DNA of 64,000 nucleotides. Origin: Planctomycetota bacterium. GTDB taxonomy: Bacteria > Planctomycetota > Phycisphaerae > Phycisphaerales > UBA1924. Below, piece by piece: positions 52,008-60,267 of this stretch (the stretch's first letter is position 1; every line of letters starts with the position of its first letter). Under the pieces are notes generated by a model. The model made no database searches, was not told the origin of the DNA, and saw nothing but the letters and a program-made list of their open reading frames with translations. A program made the position numbers and the translations under genes. Location of the stretch: positions 1,736,001 through 1,800,000 of the forward strand of contig JBCBSM010000001.1 of the NCBI GenBank assembly GCA_039819165.1, written 5' to 3'.

Positions 52008-55000
52008 ATGGTCCCGCCCGCCCTCTCGCTGCCGCAGCTCGCCCCGGGCGGCCGCGGCGCGATCCCGGCGGCGGCCGCCGACAACCTGCGGAGGTTGCTG
52101 CGGGGCGAGGTGCGGACCACGCTGCACGACCGCATGCTCTACGCCACCGATGCGTCGAGCTACCAGGTCGAACCCCTGGCCGTCGTCGTGCCGGCGAACG
52201 CGCAAGACGTGGTCGCGGCCGTCCGCTTCGCGCACGACCACGGCCTGCCCATCCTGCCCCGGGGCGGGGGCACGAGCCTCGCGGGCCAGTGCACGAATCG
52301 CGCGATCGTGCTCGACGTGTCGGCCCACCTGACCGCGATGCGGAACATCGACACGGATCGCCGCCGCTGCACGGCCGAGGCCGGCCTCACGCTCGACGAC
52401 CTGAACGCGCAGCTCGCCGCCACGGGTCTGTTCTTCGCGCCCGATCCGTCGACTTCGCGTCAGGCGAACGTCGGGGGGTGCATCGGCAACAACGCCGCGG
52501 GAGCGCGCTCGGTGCTCTATGGACGCACCAGCGAGAACGTGGCCGCGATCGACGCCTGCCTGGCCGACGGCACGCCGACGCGCTTCGAGGCGGGCGCGAC
52601 GGATCCGGCCGCGCGGCGGATCGCATCGGGCGTGCTCGACGTCGCCCGCCGGCACCGCCAGCTCATCCGGGAGCGATTTCCCAGAACGCTCCGCCGCAAT
52701 GCGGGGTATGCGCTCGACCTCGTGCTCGATGACCTGGAGTGCGCCGAGCGCCAGGGCCGCGACCCGCTCGACGCCGTCAACCTCGCGCGGCTGCTGTGCG
52801 GCAGCGAGGGCACGCTCGCGGTGACGCTGGCGGCCGACCTCATCCTGCACGAGAAGCCCCGCGCGACGGGGCTGCTGCTGCTGGGCTTCAACGATCTGGA
52901 CGCCGCGATCGCCGCCGTCGGCTCGCTGCTGGAGACCCAGCCGTCGGCCATCGAGCTCGTGGACGACGTAGTGATCGACCTGGCGATGGCCAACCGCCAG
53001 CACCGGCGATCGGCCGAGGCCATGCCGCCGCCGGCGACCGGCTCGCTCCGCGGCGTGCTCTACGTCGAGTACTTCGCGCAGTCGATCGACGAGCTCGAAG
53101 CAAAGCTCGCCGAGGGCGAAGGCGTGGCCCGCGCAAGCGACCCGGCGGTGGGCGCGCAGCGTGTCAGCGATCCGGCTGCGGTCGGCCGCGCCTGGGCCCT
53201 CCGCAAGGCGGGCGAGCCCCTCCTGCACGGCGTGCCGAGCGACCGCAAGCCCGTGTCCTTCGTCGAGGACAACGCCGTCCCGGTCGAGCGGCTGGGCGAG
53301 TGGGTGCGGCGGTTCCGGGCGATCGTCCGGAAACACGGCACCTACGCATCCTTCTATGCGCACGCCTCGGTGGGCGTGCTGCACGTGCGGCCGATGCTCG
53401 ATCCGAGGGACCCCGGCGACGAGCGGCGGATGACGGACATCGCCGTCGAGGTCGCCGACCTTGCGCAAGAACTCGGCGGCGTGATGTCGGGCGAGCACGG
53501 CGACGGCCGCGTGCGCGGGCCGCTGCTCGAGCGCTTCTACGGCCCCGAGCTGATGCGCGCCTTCGCGGAGGTCAAGGCCATCTTCGATCCTGCGGGCCTG
53601 CTGAACCCCGGCAACATCGTCGGCGCGCCGGTCGACATCGGCACGATGCTGGAACGCACACGCATCCGGCCGCGGGAGGACGAGGTCGATGTTGCCGGCG
53701 TCGAGACCTACTTCGACTACCAGGACCAGCACGGCTTCCGCGGGGCCGTCGAGATGTGCAACGGCGCTGGCGTCTGCCGCAAGCGCAGCGGCGGCGTCAT
53801 GTGTCCCAGCTACATGGCCACCCTCGACGAGCGGCACAGCACGCGGGGCCGCGGCAACGCCCTGCGGCTGGCGACCACGGGCCAGCTGACCGGCGGCGAC
53901 GAGAGCCCCTGGAGCGACCCGGGCACCATCGAGACGCTCAACCTGTGCCTGAGCTGCAAGGCCTGCAAGAGCGAGTGCCCCAGCAACGTCGACATCGCGA
54001 GGCTCAAGGCCGAGTACACCGCTCAGCGGTTCCGCGAGCGGGGTCGCCCGAGCCTGCAGGCGCTGGCCTTCGGCAACATCCGCCTGCTGAACCGGATGGG
54101 CGCACTGGCCCCGGGCCTCGCGAACACCCTGAGCGGATCCCCGCTGATGCGGTGGCTGCTCGGGGCGCTGCTGCGCGTCGATCGCCGGCGGAGCCTGCCG
54201 AGGTTCTCGACCTCGCTTGCGCGGCTGTGGAAGCGGGCGCGTCTCGACGCACCGGCCGAGGGCCCGCGGATCGCGGTCTTCGGCGACTGCTTCACGATGT
54301 TCAACGAGCCACGGATCGGCCTCGCGGCGGCGCGGGTGCTGGGGGCCTTCGGCTACCGGCCGGTGCTGATCGACGCCGGCTGCTGCGGCCGTCCCCAGAT
54401 CAGCATGGGCATGCTCGATGCGGCCCAGGCCACGCTGGCGCGCACGTTCGCGGCGCTCGAGGCCGCCGACGCCGAGGCCATCGTCGTGCTCGAGCCCAGC
54501 TGCCTGTCGGCCATCCGCGACGACTGGGTGCAGCTCAGGAGCGCCGTCCCCATCGAACGCCGGCGCTCCCTGGCGTCCCGGTGCCACACGCTGGAGGGCT
54601 TCCTGGAGGCCGGGTGGGGTGAGCACCCCCGGCGGCCCGAGTTCGCCGAGTCCTCGGCCGAGATCCTGATGCACGGGCACTGCCACGAGCGGTCGCTGTG
54701 GGGCAGCGACGCGGGCCGGGCGCTGCTCGGGCGGCTGGGGGCGGTGCGGACGACCGACGCGACCTGCTGCGGCATGGCCGGCTCCTTCGGCTTCACGACC
54801 GACCGCTACGAGCTGTCGATGAAGATCGGCGAGCTGGGGGCGCTGCCCGAGGCCCGGGCCGCCGCCGGCCCGGTCGTCGCCGCGGGCACGAGCTGCCGCC
54901 ACCAGATGCTCGACGGCGCCGGCGTGCACGCGCTGCATCCGGCCGAGGTCCTTGCCGATGCCCTGGATGGGGCCCGGCACGAGGCCGCGAGCCGCGACGC

Positions 55001-55019
55001 CCGGGCCGCACCCATGTAG
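52008..55019 (+). CDS. FAD-linked oxidase fused to GlcF-type Fe-S subunit
   Basis: 1003 residues. Residues ~1-540 are an FAD-binding (PCMH/GlcD) oxidase: VVVPANAQDVVAAVRFA, LPRGGGTSLAGQC, NVGGCIGNNAAG and SGEHGDGRVRG. Residues ~575-1000 carry two Fe-S clusters (CNGAGVCRKRSGGVMCPSY and CLSCKACKSECP) and two CCG-type repeats (DAGCCGRPQ and ATCCGMAGSF) found in heterodisulfide reductase and GlcF subunits. The fusion resembles YdiJ-type D-2-hydroxyacid (glycolate/lactate) dehydrogenases that pass electrons to the quinone pool. The ATG at 52008 begins just before conserved sequence. Confidence 0.92.
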   Translation: MVPPALSLPQLAPGGRGAIPAAAADNLRRLLRGEVRTTLHDRMLYATDASSYQVEPLAVVVPANAQDVVAAVRFAHDHGLPILPRGGGTSLAGQCTNRAIVLDVSAHLTAMRNIDTDRRRCTAEAGLTLDDLNAQLAATGLFFAPDPSTSRQANVGGCIGNNAAGARSVLYGRTSENVAAIDACLADGTPTRFEAGATDPAARRIASGVLDVARRHRQLIRERFPRTLRRNAGYALDLVLDDLECAERQGRDPLDAVNLARLLCGSEGTLAVTLAADLILHEKPRATGLLLLGFNDLDAAIAAVGSLLETQPSAIELVDDVVIDLAMANRQHRRSAEAMPPPATGSLRGVLYVEYFAQSIDELEAKLAEGEGVARASDPAVGAQRVSDPAAVGRAWALRKAGEPLLHGVPSDRKPVSFVEDNAVPVERLGEWVRRFRAIVRKHGTYASFYAHASVGVLHVRPMLDPRDPGDERRMTDIAVEVADLAQELGGVMSGEHGDGRVRGPLLERFYGPELMRAFAEVKAIFDPAGLLNPGNIVGAPVDIGTMLERTRIRPREDEVDVAGVETYFDYQDQHGFRGAVEMCNGAGVCRKRSGGVMCPSYMATLDERHSTRGRGNALRLATTGQLTGGDESPWSDPGTIETLNLCLSCKACKSECPSNVDIARLKAEYTAQRFRERGRPSLQALAFGNIRLLNRMGALAPGLANTLSGSPLMRWLLGALLRVDRRRSLPRFSTSLARLWKRARLDAPAEGPRIAVFGDCFTMFNEPRIGLAAARVLGAFGYRPVLIDAGCCGRPQISMGMLDAAQATLARTFAALEAADAEAIVVLEPSCLSAIRDDWVQLRSAVPIERRRSLASRCHTLEGFLEAGWGEHPRRPEFAESSAEILMHGHCHERSLWGSDAGRALLGRLGAVRTTDATCCGMAGSFGFTTDRYELSMKIGELGALPEARAAAGPVVAAGTSCRHQMLDGAGVHALHPAEVLADALDGARHEAASRDARAAPM

Positions 55020-55114
55020 CCGGCCGATACCATCGATGCGGCGGGGCAAAACGCCGAGGGATCGACGGCCGTAGACCTCACGCGGCCACGTGGCCCGCCA
55101 AGGGGATGAGACGC

Positions 55115-56662
55115 ATGCACCCGAACACGCTCCTGATCACGCTCGCGGTGGCCACCCTGGCCGGGACGGCGATGGCCCAGGTCCGCTTCTCGGACGTCAC
55201 GACCGACTGCGGCCTCGACTTCGTGCACGCCCAGGGCGATGCGCCCGTGCCGCCGCTGTTCGAGGGGCAGAACGAGCGGTTCGGCGTCGGCGCGGCCGTG
55301 GGCGACTACGACAACGACGGCTTCATGGACGTGTACCTGCCCAACAGCTCGGGCACGGCCAACCAGCTCTACCGCAACAACGGCGACGGCACCTTCACCG
55401 ACGTGACGGACGCCGCGGGCGTGGGGCACATGGGCTTCAGCAAGCAGGCCCTGTGGCTGGACCTGAACAACGACGGCTTCGACGATCTGGTCGTGCTCAA
55501 CGATTCGAGCGCGGCGACGGCCGACTTTCCTCGGAGCCAGATCTTCCGCAACGACGGCGACGGCACCTTCACCAACGTGACGGCCGCCAGCGGCTTCGCC
55601 CCCACCGACGCGACGCTGGGCGGAGCCACCGCGGGCGACTACGACCGCGACGGCGACCTCGACCTGCTCGTCGTCGGCTGGTACGAATACACCCAGTACC
55701 TGTACCGCAACGACGGCAACTTCCGCTTCACCGATGTCACCGCAGAGGTTGGTGGCTTTCCGGCCGACGACCGCTTCCACTGGCAGCCCGTGATGCTCGA
55801 CATGAACGGCGACGGCTGGGTGGACATCTTTGCCGCCGTCGACTTCTTCCCCGATTACAGCCTGCGGAACAACGGCGACGGCACCTTTACGGACGTGAGC
55901 ACCGAGTGGAACACGGTGCACGTGGCCAACGACATGGGCGTGGCCGTCGCCGACGTGGACGGCGACCTGGACCTGGACATCTACACCACCAACATGTCCT
56001 TCAGCCCCAGCAACACCAACGACGAGCCGGGACCCAACATGCTCTACGTCAACGACGGGAGCGGCGTGATGACGCCGGGCGCGATCCCGGCGGGCATCGA
56101 CAACACCTTCTTCGCGTGGGGCACGTGGTTCTTCGATGCCGACCTGGACGGCGACAAGGACCTGGCGGCCGTCAACGGCTGGCAGCAGCCCGAGTGGCAC
56201 ACTCGGGCGCAGTTCTTCCTGAACCGCGGCGACGGCCGATTCGACGACGCCGGCCTGGGCAGCGGGCTGGACCACCGCGGCAACTCGCGGGGCCTCACGC
56301 CCATCGACCTCGAGAACGACGGCGACATCGACTTCATCATCACCGACGTCTACGGGCCCGCCACGGTCTACCGCAACGAGACCGAGCGCAACGGCAACGC
56401 CTGGGTCCGCATCGAGGCACAGGGCACCGTAAGCAACCGCAACGGCGTGGGAAGCAAGGTCTACGTCACCGCGGGCGGCCGCACGCAGTTCATCGAGATC
56501 ATGGCGGGCGGCAGCTTCTACTCGGCCCCGCCGCTGTCGGCCCACTTCGGCCTGGGCCGCGTCGACGTCATCGATCGGATCCGCGTCGTGTTCCCCAGCG
56601 GCCGCGAGGCCACGCTCACCGGCGTGGAGGCCAACCGGGTCGTCACGGTCACCGAGCCCTAG
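55115..56662 (+). CDS. Secreted FG-GAP/VCBS repeat protein with ASPIC/UnbV C-terminus
   Basis: 515 residues. A signal peptide (MHPNTLLITLAVATLAGTAMAQ) precedes six or more integrin-like repeats with DxDxDG loops: GDYDNDGFMDVYLP, LDLNNDGFDDLVVL, GDYDRDGDLDLLVV, LDMNGDGWVDIFAA, ADVDGDLDLDIY, DADLDGDKDLAAV and LENDGDIDFIITDVYG. The end (WVRIEAQGTVSNRNGVGSKVYVTAGG, GLGRVDVIDRIRVVFPSG) is an ASPIC/UnbV domain, as in CRTAC1-like proteins. It folds as a calcium-bound beta-propeller, extracellular. The ATG at 55115 is preferred over the one at 55106 because AAGGGG then has correct spacing. Confidence 0.92.
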   Translation: MHPNTLLITLAVATLAGTAMAQVRFSDVTTDCGLDFVHAQGDAPVPPLFEGQNERFGVGAAVGDYDNDGFMDVYLPNSSGTANQLYRNNGDGTFTDVTDAAGVGHMGFSKQALWLDLNNDGFDDLVVLNDSSAATADFPRSQIFRNDGDGTFTNVTAASGFAPTDATLGGATAGDYDRDGDLDLLVVGWYEYTQYLYRNDGNFRFTDVTAEVGGFPADDRFHWQPVMLDMNGDGWVDIFAAVDFFPDYSLRNNGDGTFTDVSTEWNTVHVANDMGVAVADVDGDLDLDIYTTNMSFSPSNTNDEPGPNMLYVNDGSGVMTPGAIPAGIDNTFFAWGTWFFDADLDGDKDLAAVNGWQQPEWHTRAQFFLNRGDGRFDDAGLGSGLDHRGNSRGLTPIDLENDGDIDFIITDVYGPATVYRNETERNGNAWVRIEAQGTVSNRNGVGSKVYVTAGGRTQFIEIMAGGSFYSAPPLSAHFGLGRVDVIDRIRVVFPSGREATLTGVEANRVVTVTEP

Positions 56663-56665
56663 TCG

Positions 56666-56962
56666 GTGTCCTGGCGTCTGGCGATCGTCGCGGCGGCGGT
56701 CGCGTGGTACGCGGGCGTCGGCTGCTGGACCGCGGGCGTGTACGCGATCGACAAGCGGCGGGCGGCCACCGGCGGCCGCCGCGTACCCGAGCGCCGGCTG
56801 CGGAAGCTGGAGATCCTGGGCGGGGCCTTCGGCGCGGCGATCGCCCAGCCGATGCTCCGCCACAAGACCCGCAAGCCGGGCTTCCGGGGCCTCACGCTGC
56901 TGATCGCCGCGGTGCACGCCGCCGCCATCGCGGGGGCGGGCTGGCTCATTACCAGTCACTAA
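56666..56962 (+). CDS. DUF1294 small membrane protein
   Basis: 98 residues from a GTG at 56666, 3 nt after the FG-GAP gene. Helix, a central basic segment YAIDKRRAATGGRRVPERRLRKLEILGGAFGAAIAQPMLRHKTRK and a final helix match DUF1294; the Y-x-x-DK-x-A and HKT-x-K residues are family marks. Two to three membrane passes. Function unknown. Confidence 0.87.
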   Translation: MSWRLAIVAAAVAWYAGVGCWTAGVYAIDKRRAATGGRRVPERRLRKLEILGGAFGAAIAQPMLRHKTRKPGFRGLTLLIAAVHAAAIAGAGWLITSH

Positions 56963-57057
56963 CCTGGCGACGTGAACCGCGGGGCCACCCCGCGTACCCT
57001 GCGTGTTCCGCTGCCGGGTGCCCGCACGCCCCGGCCGCGTCATCGCGAGGAGGCCGA

Positions 57058-58215
57058 ATGGCGCAGTCGCTGGGCGCTGCCACCACCGAATTCGAGAAGG
57101 CGGACCGCTGCGCCGACCTGCACCACCGCCCCCGCGTGCTGCTGGGCAAGATGGGGCTGGACGGGCACGACCGCGGCGTGAAGGTCATCGCCCGGGCGCT
57201 GCGAGATTCGGGCGTGCACGTCATCTACTCGGGGCTGTGGCAGACGCCGCGGAGCCTGGCGATCAGCGCCCGCGACGAGGACGTGGACGTCATCGCCGCC
57301 AGCATGATGTCCAACAGCCACCTCACGCTGGGCCCCCGCCTCATCGAGGCGCTCAACGAGGTCGGCCGGCCCGACATCCCCGTGCACATGGGGGGCATCC
57401 TGCCCCAGGAGGACCTGCCCGCGCTCAGGGAGGCGGGCGTTGCCGAGTGCTTCACCACCGGCACGGGCTTGCTCGACATCGTGGAAGCCGCCAAGCGCAC
57501 CGTGAAGCCCTACGCCGAGCGGGTGGTCAGCGGGCACGCCACGGCGCAGCTGAGCCGGGATCTCTCGCTGCTGCACCTCGAGCAGGCCATCCGCGGCGAC
57601 GCGACGCGGCGGCGGCCAAAGCGCGTCATCGGCGTCACCGGCTCGCCCGGCGCGGGCAAGAGCACGCTGGTGGCGCAGCTCGTGGGCGAGCACGCGCGGC
57701 GCGCCGGGGCTAATCCCGCCATGGGCCGCTGCGCGGTGGTCGCCTTCGATCCGATGAGCCCTATCACCGGCGGAGCGCTGCTCGGCGACCGCCTCCGCGT
57801 GGACTTCAACCGGCTCGAAGAGAACGTCTACTACCGCAGCCTGGCCATCCGCGGCGAGGACTACCACGCGCTCGACGACATCGTGCACCTCATCGGCGGC
57901 GCGCACGACGGCGACGACGCCTTCGATACCGTCTTCGTCGAGACCGTCGGCGCGGGCCAGAACGAGACCCGCATCCGCGACCACGTCGACTCGACGATGG
58001 TCGTGCTCACGCCGGGCATGGGCGACGCGGTGCAGATGGACAAGGCCGGCATCCTCGAGATCGCCGACCTGTTCGTGTGCAACAAGGCCGACCACCCGGG
58101 CGAGAACGAGCTGGTTCGCGACCTGCGGGACATCAGCGGACGGCGACCCGTGCTCGAGACCATCGCCACGCACGGCACGGGCATCGCCGAGCTCTTGGAC
58201 GCGCTCTCGACCTGA
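57058..58215 (+). CDS. B12-binding domain fused to MeaB/ArgK GTPase
   Basis: 385 residues. Residues ~25-150 are a methylmalonyl-CoA-mutase-type cobalamin-binding domain: MGLDGHDRGVKVIARAL contains the D35-x-H37-x-x-G40 motif with the Co-ligating His, and AASMMSNSHLTL and MGGILPQEDL follow. Residues ~185-385 are the G-protein chaperone of B12 mutases: Walker A GSPGAGKST (195-203), DPMSPITGGALLGDR, ETVGAGQNE and NKAD. The same order starts IcmF, but the ~600-residue mutase domain of IcmF is absent here. A good site (GAGGAGG, 6 nt) fixes the ATG. No mutase gene is in the window, so the partner enzyme is elsewhere. Confidence 0.92.
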   Translation: MAQSLGAATTEFEKADRCADLHHRPRVLLGKMGLDGHDRGVKVIARALRDSGVHVIYSGLWQTPRSLAISARDEDVDVIAASMMSNSHLTLGPRLIEALNEVGRPDIPVHMGGILPQEDLPALREAGVAECFTTGTGLLDIVEAAKRTVKPYAERVVSGHATAQLSRDLSLLHLEQAIRGDATRRRPKRVIGVTGSPGAGKSTLVAQLVGEHARRAGANPAMGRCAVVAFDPMSPITGGALLGDRLRVDFNRLEENVYYRSLAIRGEDYHALDDIVHLIGGAHDGDDAFDTVFVETVGAGQNETRIRDHVDSTMVVLTPGMGDAVQMDKAGILEIADLFVCNKADHPGENELVRDLRDISGRRPVLETIATHGTGIAELLDALST

Positions 58216-58257
58216 CGACCCGCGGGACGCCTACCTTCGGCAGGAGGAGGTGTTCTT

Positions 58258-58743
58258 ATGTCGCCCAAGGTGATCGTCGTCGTGCTCCTGCTCCTGGCCG
58301 CCGCGGGCGGCGGCGTGTACTACTACCAGACGCAGGCCGGCGGGGGAGCGGCCCCGCTGCAGCCGGCGCAGCCCATCGATCCGCCGGCGGGCGCCTACGT
58401 GCTCGACAACGACGCCACGCCGCGGTTCGTGTACTCCGAACTGCAGCACATGCAGGGTGGGTCGGCCGACTGGTGGATCGGGCCGGCCGGCTGGGACGGC
58501 GAGGTGGCCCGCGTGTGGAAGGAGGCCGACGGCATCGGCTTCCAGATCACCATCGAGGATCCGCGGATCGCCGGCCAGCTGGCCGTCCGCGTGCACGTGC
58601 CCGGAGCCTTCGACATCAAGGCCGGCGACGTCGCCCGCGTCCGCGGCCGCGTCACGCACGTCGAATCCAGCCGCAACCCGGTGATGGTGCCCCACATGGT
58701 GTACGTGCGGGACGCGACGGTGATCTACCACCGATCGGTGTAG
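58258..58743 (+). CDS. Hypothetical single-pass membrane protein
   Basis: 161 residues: a short basic head, one helix (VIVVVLLLLAAAGGGVYYY), a Pro/Ala/Gly linker (about 25-45), then a compact beta-type domain: FVYSELQHMQGGSADWWIGPAGW, EVARVWKEADGIGFQITIED, DIKAGDVARVRGRVTHVESS, and PHMVYVRDATVIY. Strand order resembles an OB-type fold, but no family was identified. GGAGGAGG 9 nt before the ATG. It follows the B12-MeaB gene by 42 nt, probably in one transcript. Confidence 0.72.
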   Translation: MSPKVIVVVLLLLAAAGGGVYYYQTQAGGGAAPLQPAQPIDPPAGAYVLDNDATPRFVYSELQHMQGGSADWWIGPAGWDGEVARVWKEADGIGFQITIEDPRIAGQLAVRVHVPGAFDIKAGDVARVRGRVTHVESSRNPVMVPHMVYVRDATVIYHRSV

Positions 58744-58773
58744 CGGGTCGCGCGAAGAGGTGCGCGGCGGCGC

Positions 58774-60180
58774 CTACCCGCAGCCCGCACGCAGGGCCGC
58801 CTCGAAGGCGAGGAAGTCCAGGGCCGTCAGCGCGCCGTCGAGGTCGAGGTCGGCCCGCAGGTCGCCCGCCTCGAAGGCGTTGAAGAAGGCCAGGGCGTCG
58901 AAGAAATCGACCGCGAAGTCGGTGTTGAAGTCGGCCGGGCAGGTTGCGCAGGCGAGATCGAAGAAGTAGGCGGCCCCGCCGATGGTCGGCTGCCGGGGCG
59001 GCTTCTCGGCTTCGGCCCCCACCAGCGCGTAGCCGTCGTGCAGGGCAAGGGCGAGTCCGAAGCCCGTGGCGAAGAGCGGCGTCTTCGGGTAGAGCCGGCC
59101 GCCGAATCGCCACACGCCGTCGGCGTGCCGCCGGAACACCGCGACGAAGTCGCTCTCGTAGGGAGGATTCTGTTCGTAGTTGGCCAGCAGCACGTCGCCT
59201 TCGACCTCGACCCGCATTCCGAGGCGATGGATACGACGCGGATTAGGATGGAGGATCTCCTGACGGAGCACCCATTCGTCACCCACGAGCTTGTACGCGA
59301 AAACCGCGCCCTGAGCCTGCTCGACGCGGTCGAAGCTGTGCGCCCCGATGGCGAGCGTCTCGCCGTCGAAGTCCATGGCGTAGCCGAATGAGGCGTCGAT
59401 GCTGCCGGTTGGCGGCACGAGCTTCTGGACGAGTTCCAGCCCGGTCGGCCCGTCGCGGTACACGAAGACCGAGCCGCCCTGGGGCGAGCCCGGCGAGTCG
59501 TCGCGGATGGCCCCGATGAAGACCCAATCCTCGTAGATCTCGACGGCGCTGCCGAAGATGGCCCGGTCACTGGTGCCGTCGGGGATGCGCACCCATTGGT
59601 CGAAGGCCCACTCCCCGGAGGCCGGGTCGCGGCGGTAGGCCATCACGCCGTCGGCGGCGTCGAGGATGGCCAGGTCGCCGTGCAGGCCGGCCCGCAACGG
59701 GAAGACTGACAACGCGGCGGGATCGACCTCGCCCTCGGGCGGCCGCAGCCGGCCGACCTCGACCCACTCCTCGCCGTCGTGCTCGTAGATGAACGCGCCG
59801 CCGCGGGTCGAGAGGCCCGGCCAGATCGTAAAGGCCGCAGCTACAAGCATGCGGTTGCCGTCGATCTCGACGCGAACACCGAATCGATCCTGAAACCCGA
59901 TATCGGCGGGGACGAGAGACTGTCGCAGGACCAACCGGCCGTCGACCATTTCGTAGGAGTGCACCATGCCGGAGGTGCAGCCGTCGGGGCAGGCGGTGCT
60001 GGCGGCCGAATCGGCGATGATCCAGTGCGTGCCGTTGGTCGCCACCCGCACGCCGAAGGCCCGCGGTGCTGGTGTTGCCGGCGCGAGCATCCGCTGCCCA
60101 TCGCAGTGCTGCGGTAGCTGGGCCAGGGCGGGGGCGGCCAGGCAGCCGGTCGCAAGGGCGGCGAGGGTGAACCGGGGCAT
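58774..60180 (-). CDS. Secreted FG-GAP-like protein with GC-type dockerin
   Basis: 468 residues from ATG 60180 with a signal peptide (to PALAQ). The body is a repeated beta pattern of 'name-value' blades such as FGVRVEIDGNRMLVAA, GGAFIYEHDGEEWVEVG, FGSAVEIYEDWVFIGA, GGSVFVYRDGPTGLELV, FGYAMDFDGETLAIGA and GAVFAYKLVGDEWVL, an integrin-type propeller. It ends CPADFNTDFAVDFFDALAFFNAFEAGDLRADLDLDGALTALDFLAF plus a final Cys-Gly: a dockerin-like domain whose first loop is degenerate. It is likely exported and surface-associated. Confidence 0.88.
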   Translation of the reverse strand: MPRFTLAALATGCLAAPALAQLPQHCDGQRMLAPATPAPRAFGVRVATNGTHWIIADSAASTACPDGCTSGMVHSYEMVDGRLVLRQSLVPADIGFQDRFGVRVEIDGNRMLVAAAFTIWPGLSTRGGAFIYEHDGEEWVEVGRLRPPEGEVDPAALSVFPLRAGLHGDLAILDAADGVMAYRRDPASGEWAFDQWVRIPDGTSDRAIFGSAVEIYEDWVFIGAIRDDSPGSPQGGSVFVYRDGPTGLELVQKLVPPTGSIDASFGYAMDFDGETLAIGAHSFDRVEQAQGAVFAYKLVGDEWVLRQEILHPNPRRIHRLGMRVEVEGDVLLANYEQNPPYESDFVAVFRRHADGVWRFGGRLYPKTPLFATGFGLALALHDGYALVGAEAEKPPRQPTIGGAAYFFDLACATCPADFNTDFAVDFFDALAFFNAFEAGDLRADLDLDGALTALDFLAFEAALRAGCG

Positions 60181-60267
60181 GCCAGCAGTATGGACCATCA
60201 TCGTGCGGCACACAAGCGAAACGCGAGATCGCGGACCGACCGCCGGCCCGCTTACCTACCCTCCATC

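Noticed and set aside
49863-55049. 1728-codon open frame on the minus strand
   Set aside because: It is antisense to the FAD/Fe-S oxidoreductase and DUF4139 genes, Arg/Gly/Ala-rich and motif-free: a GC-rich shadow frame.
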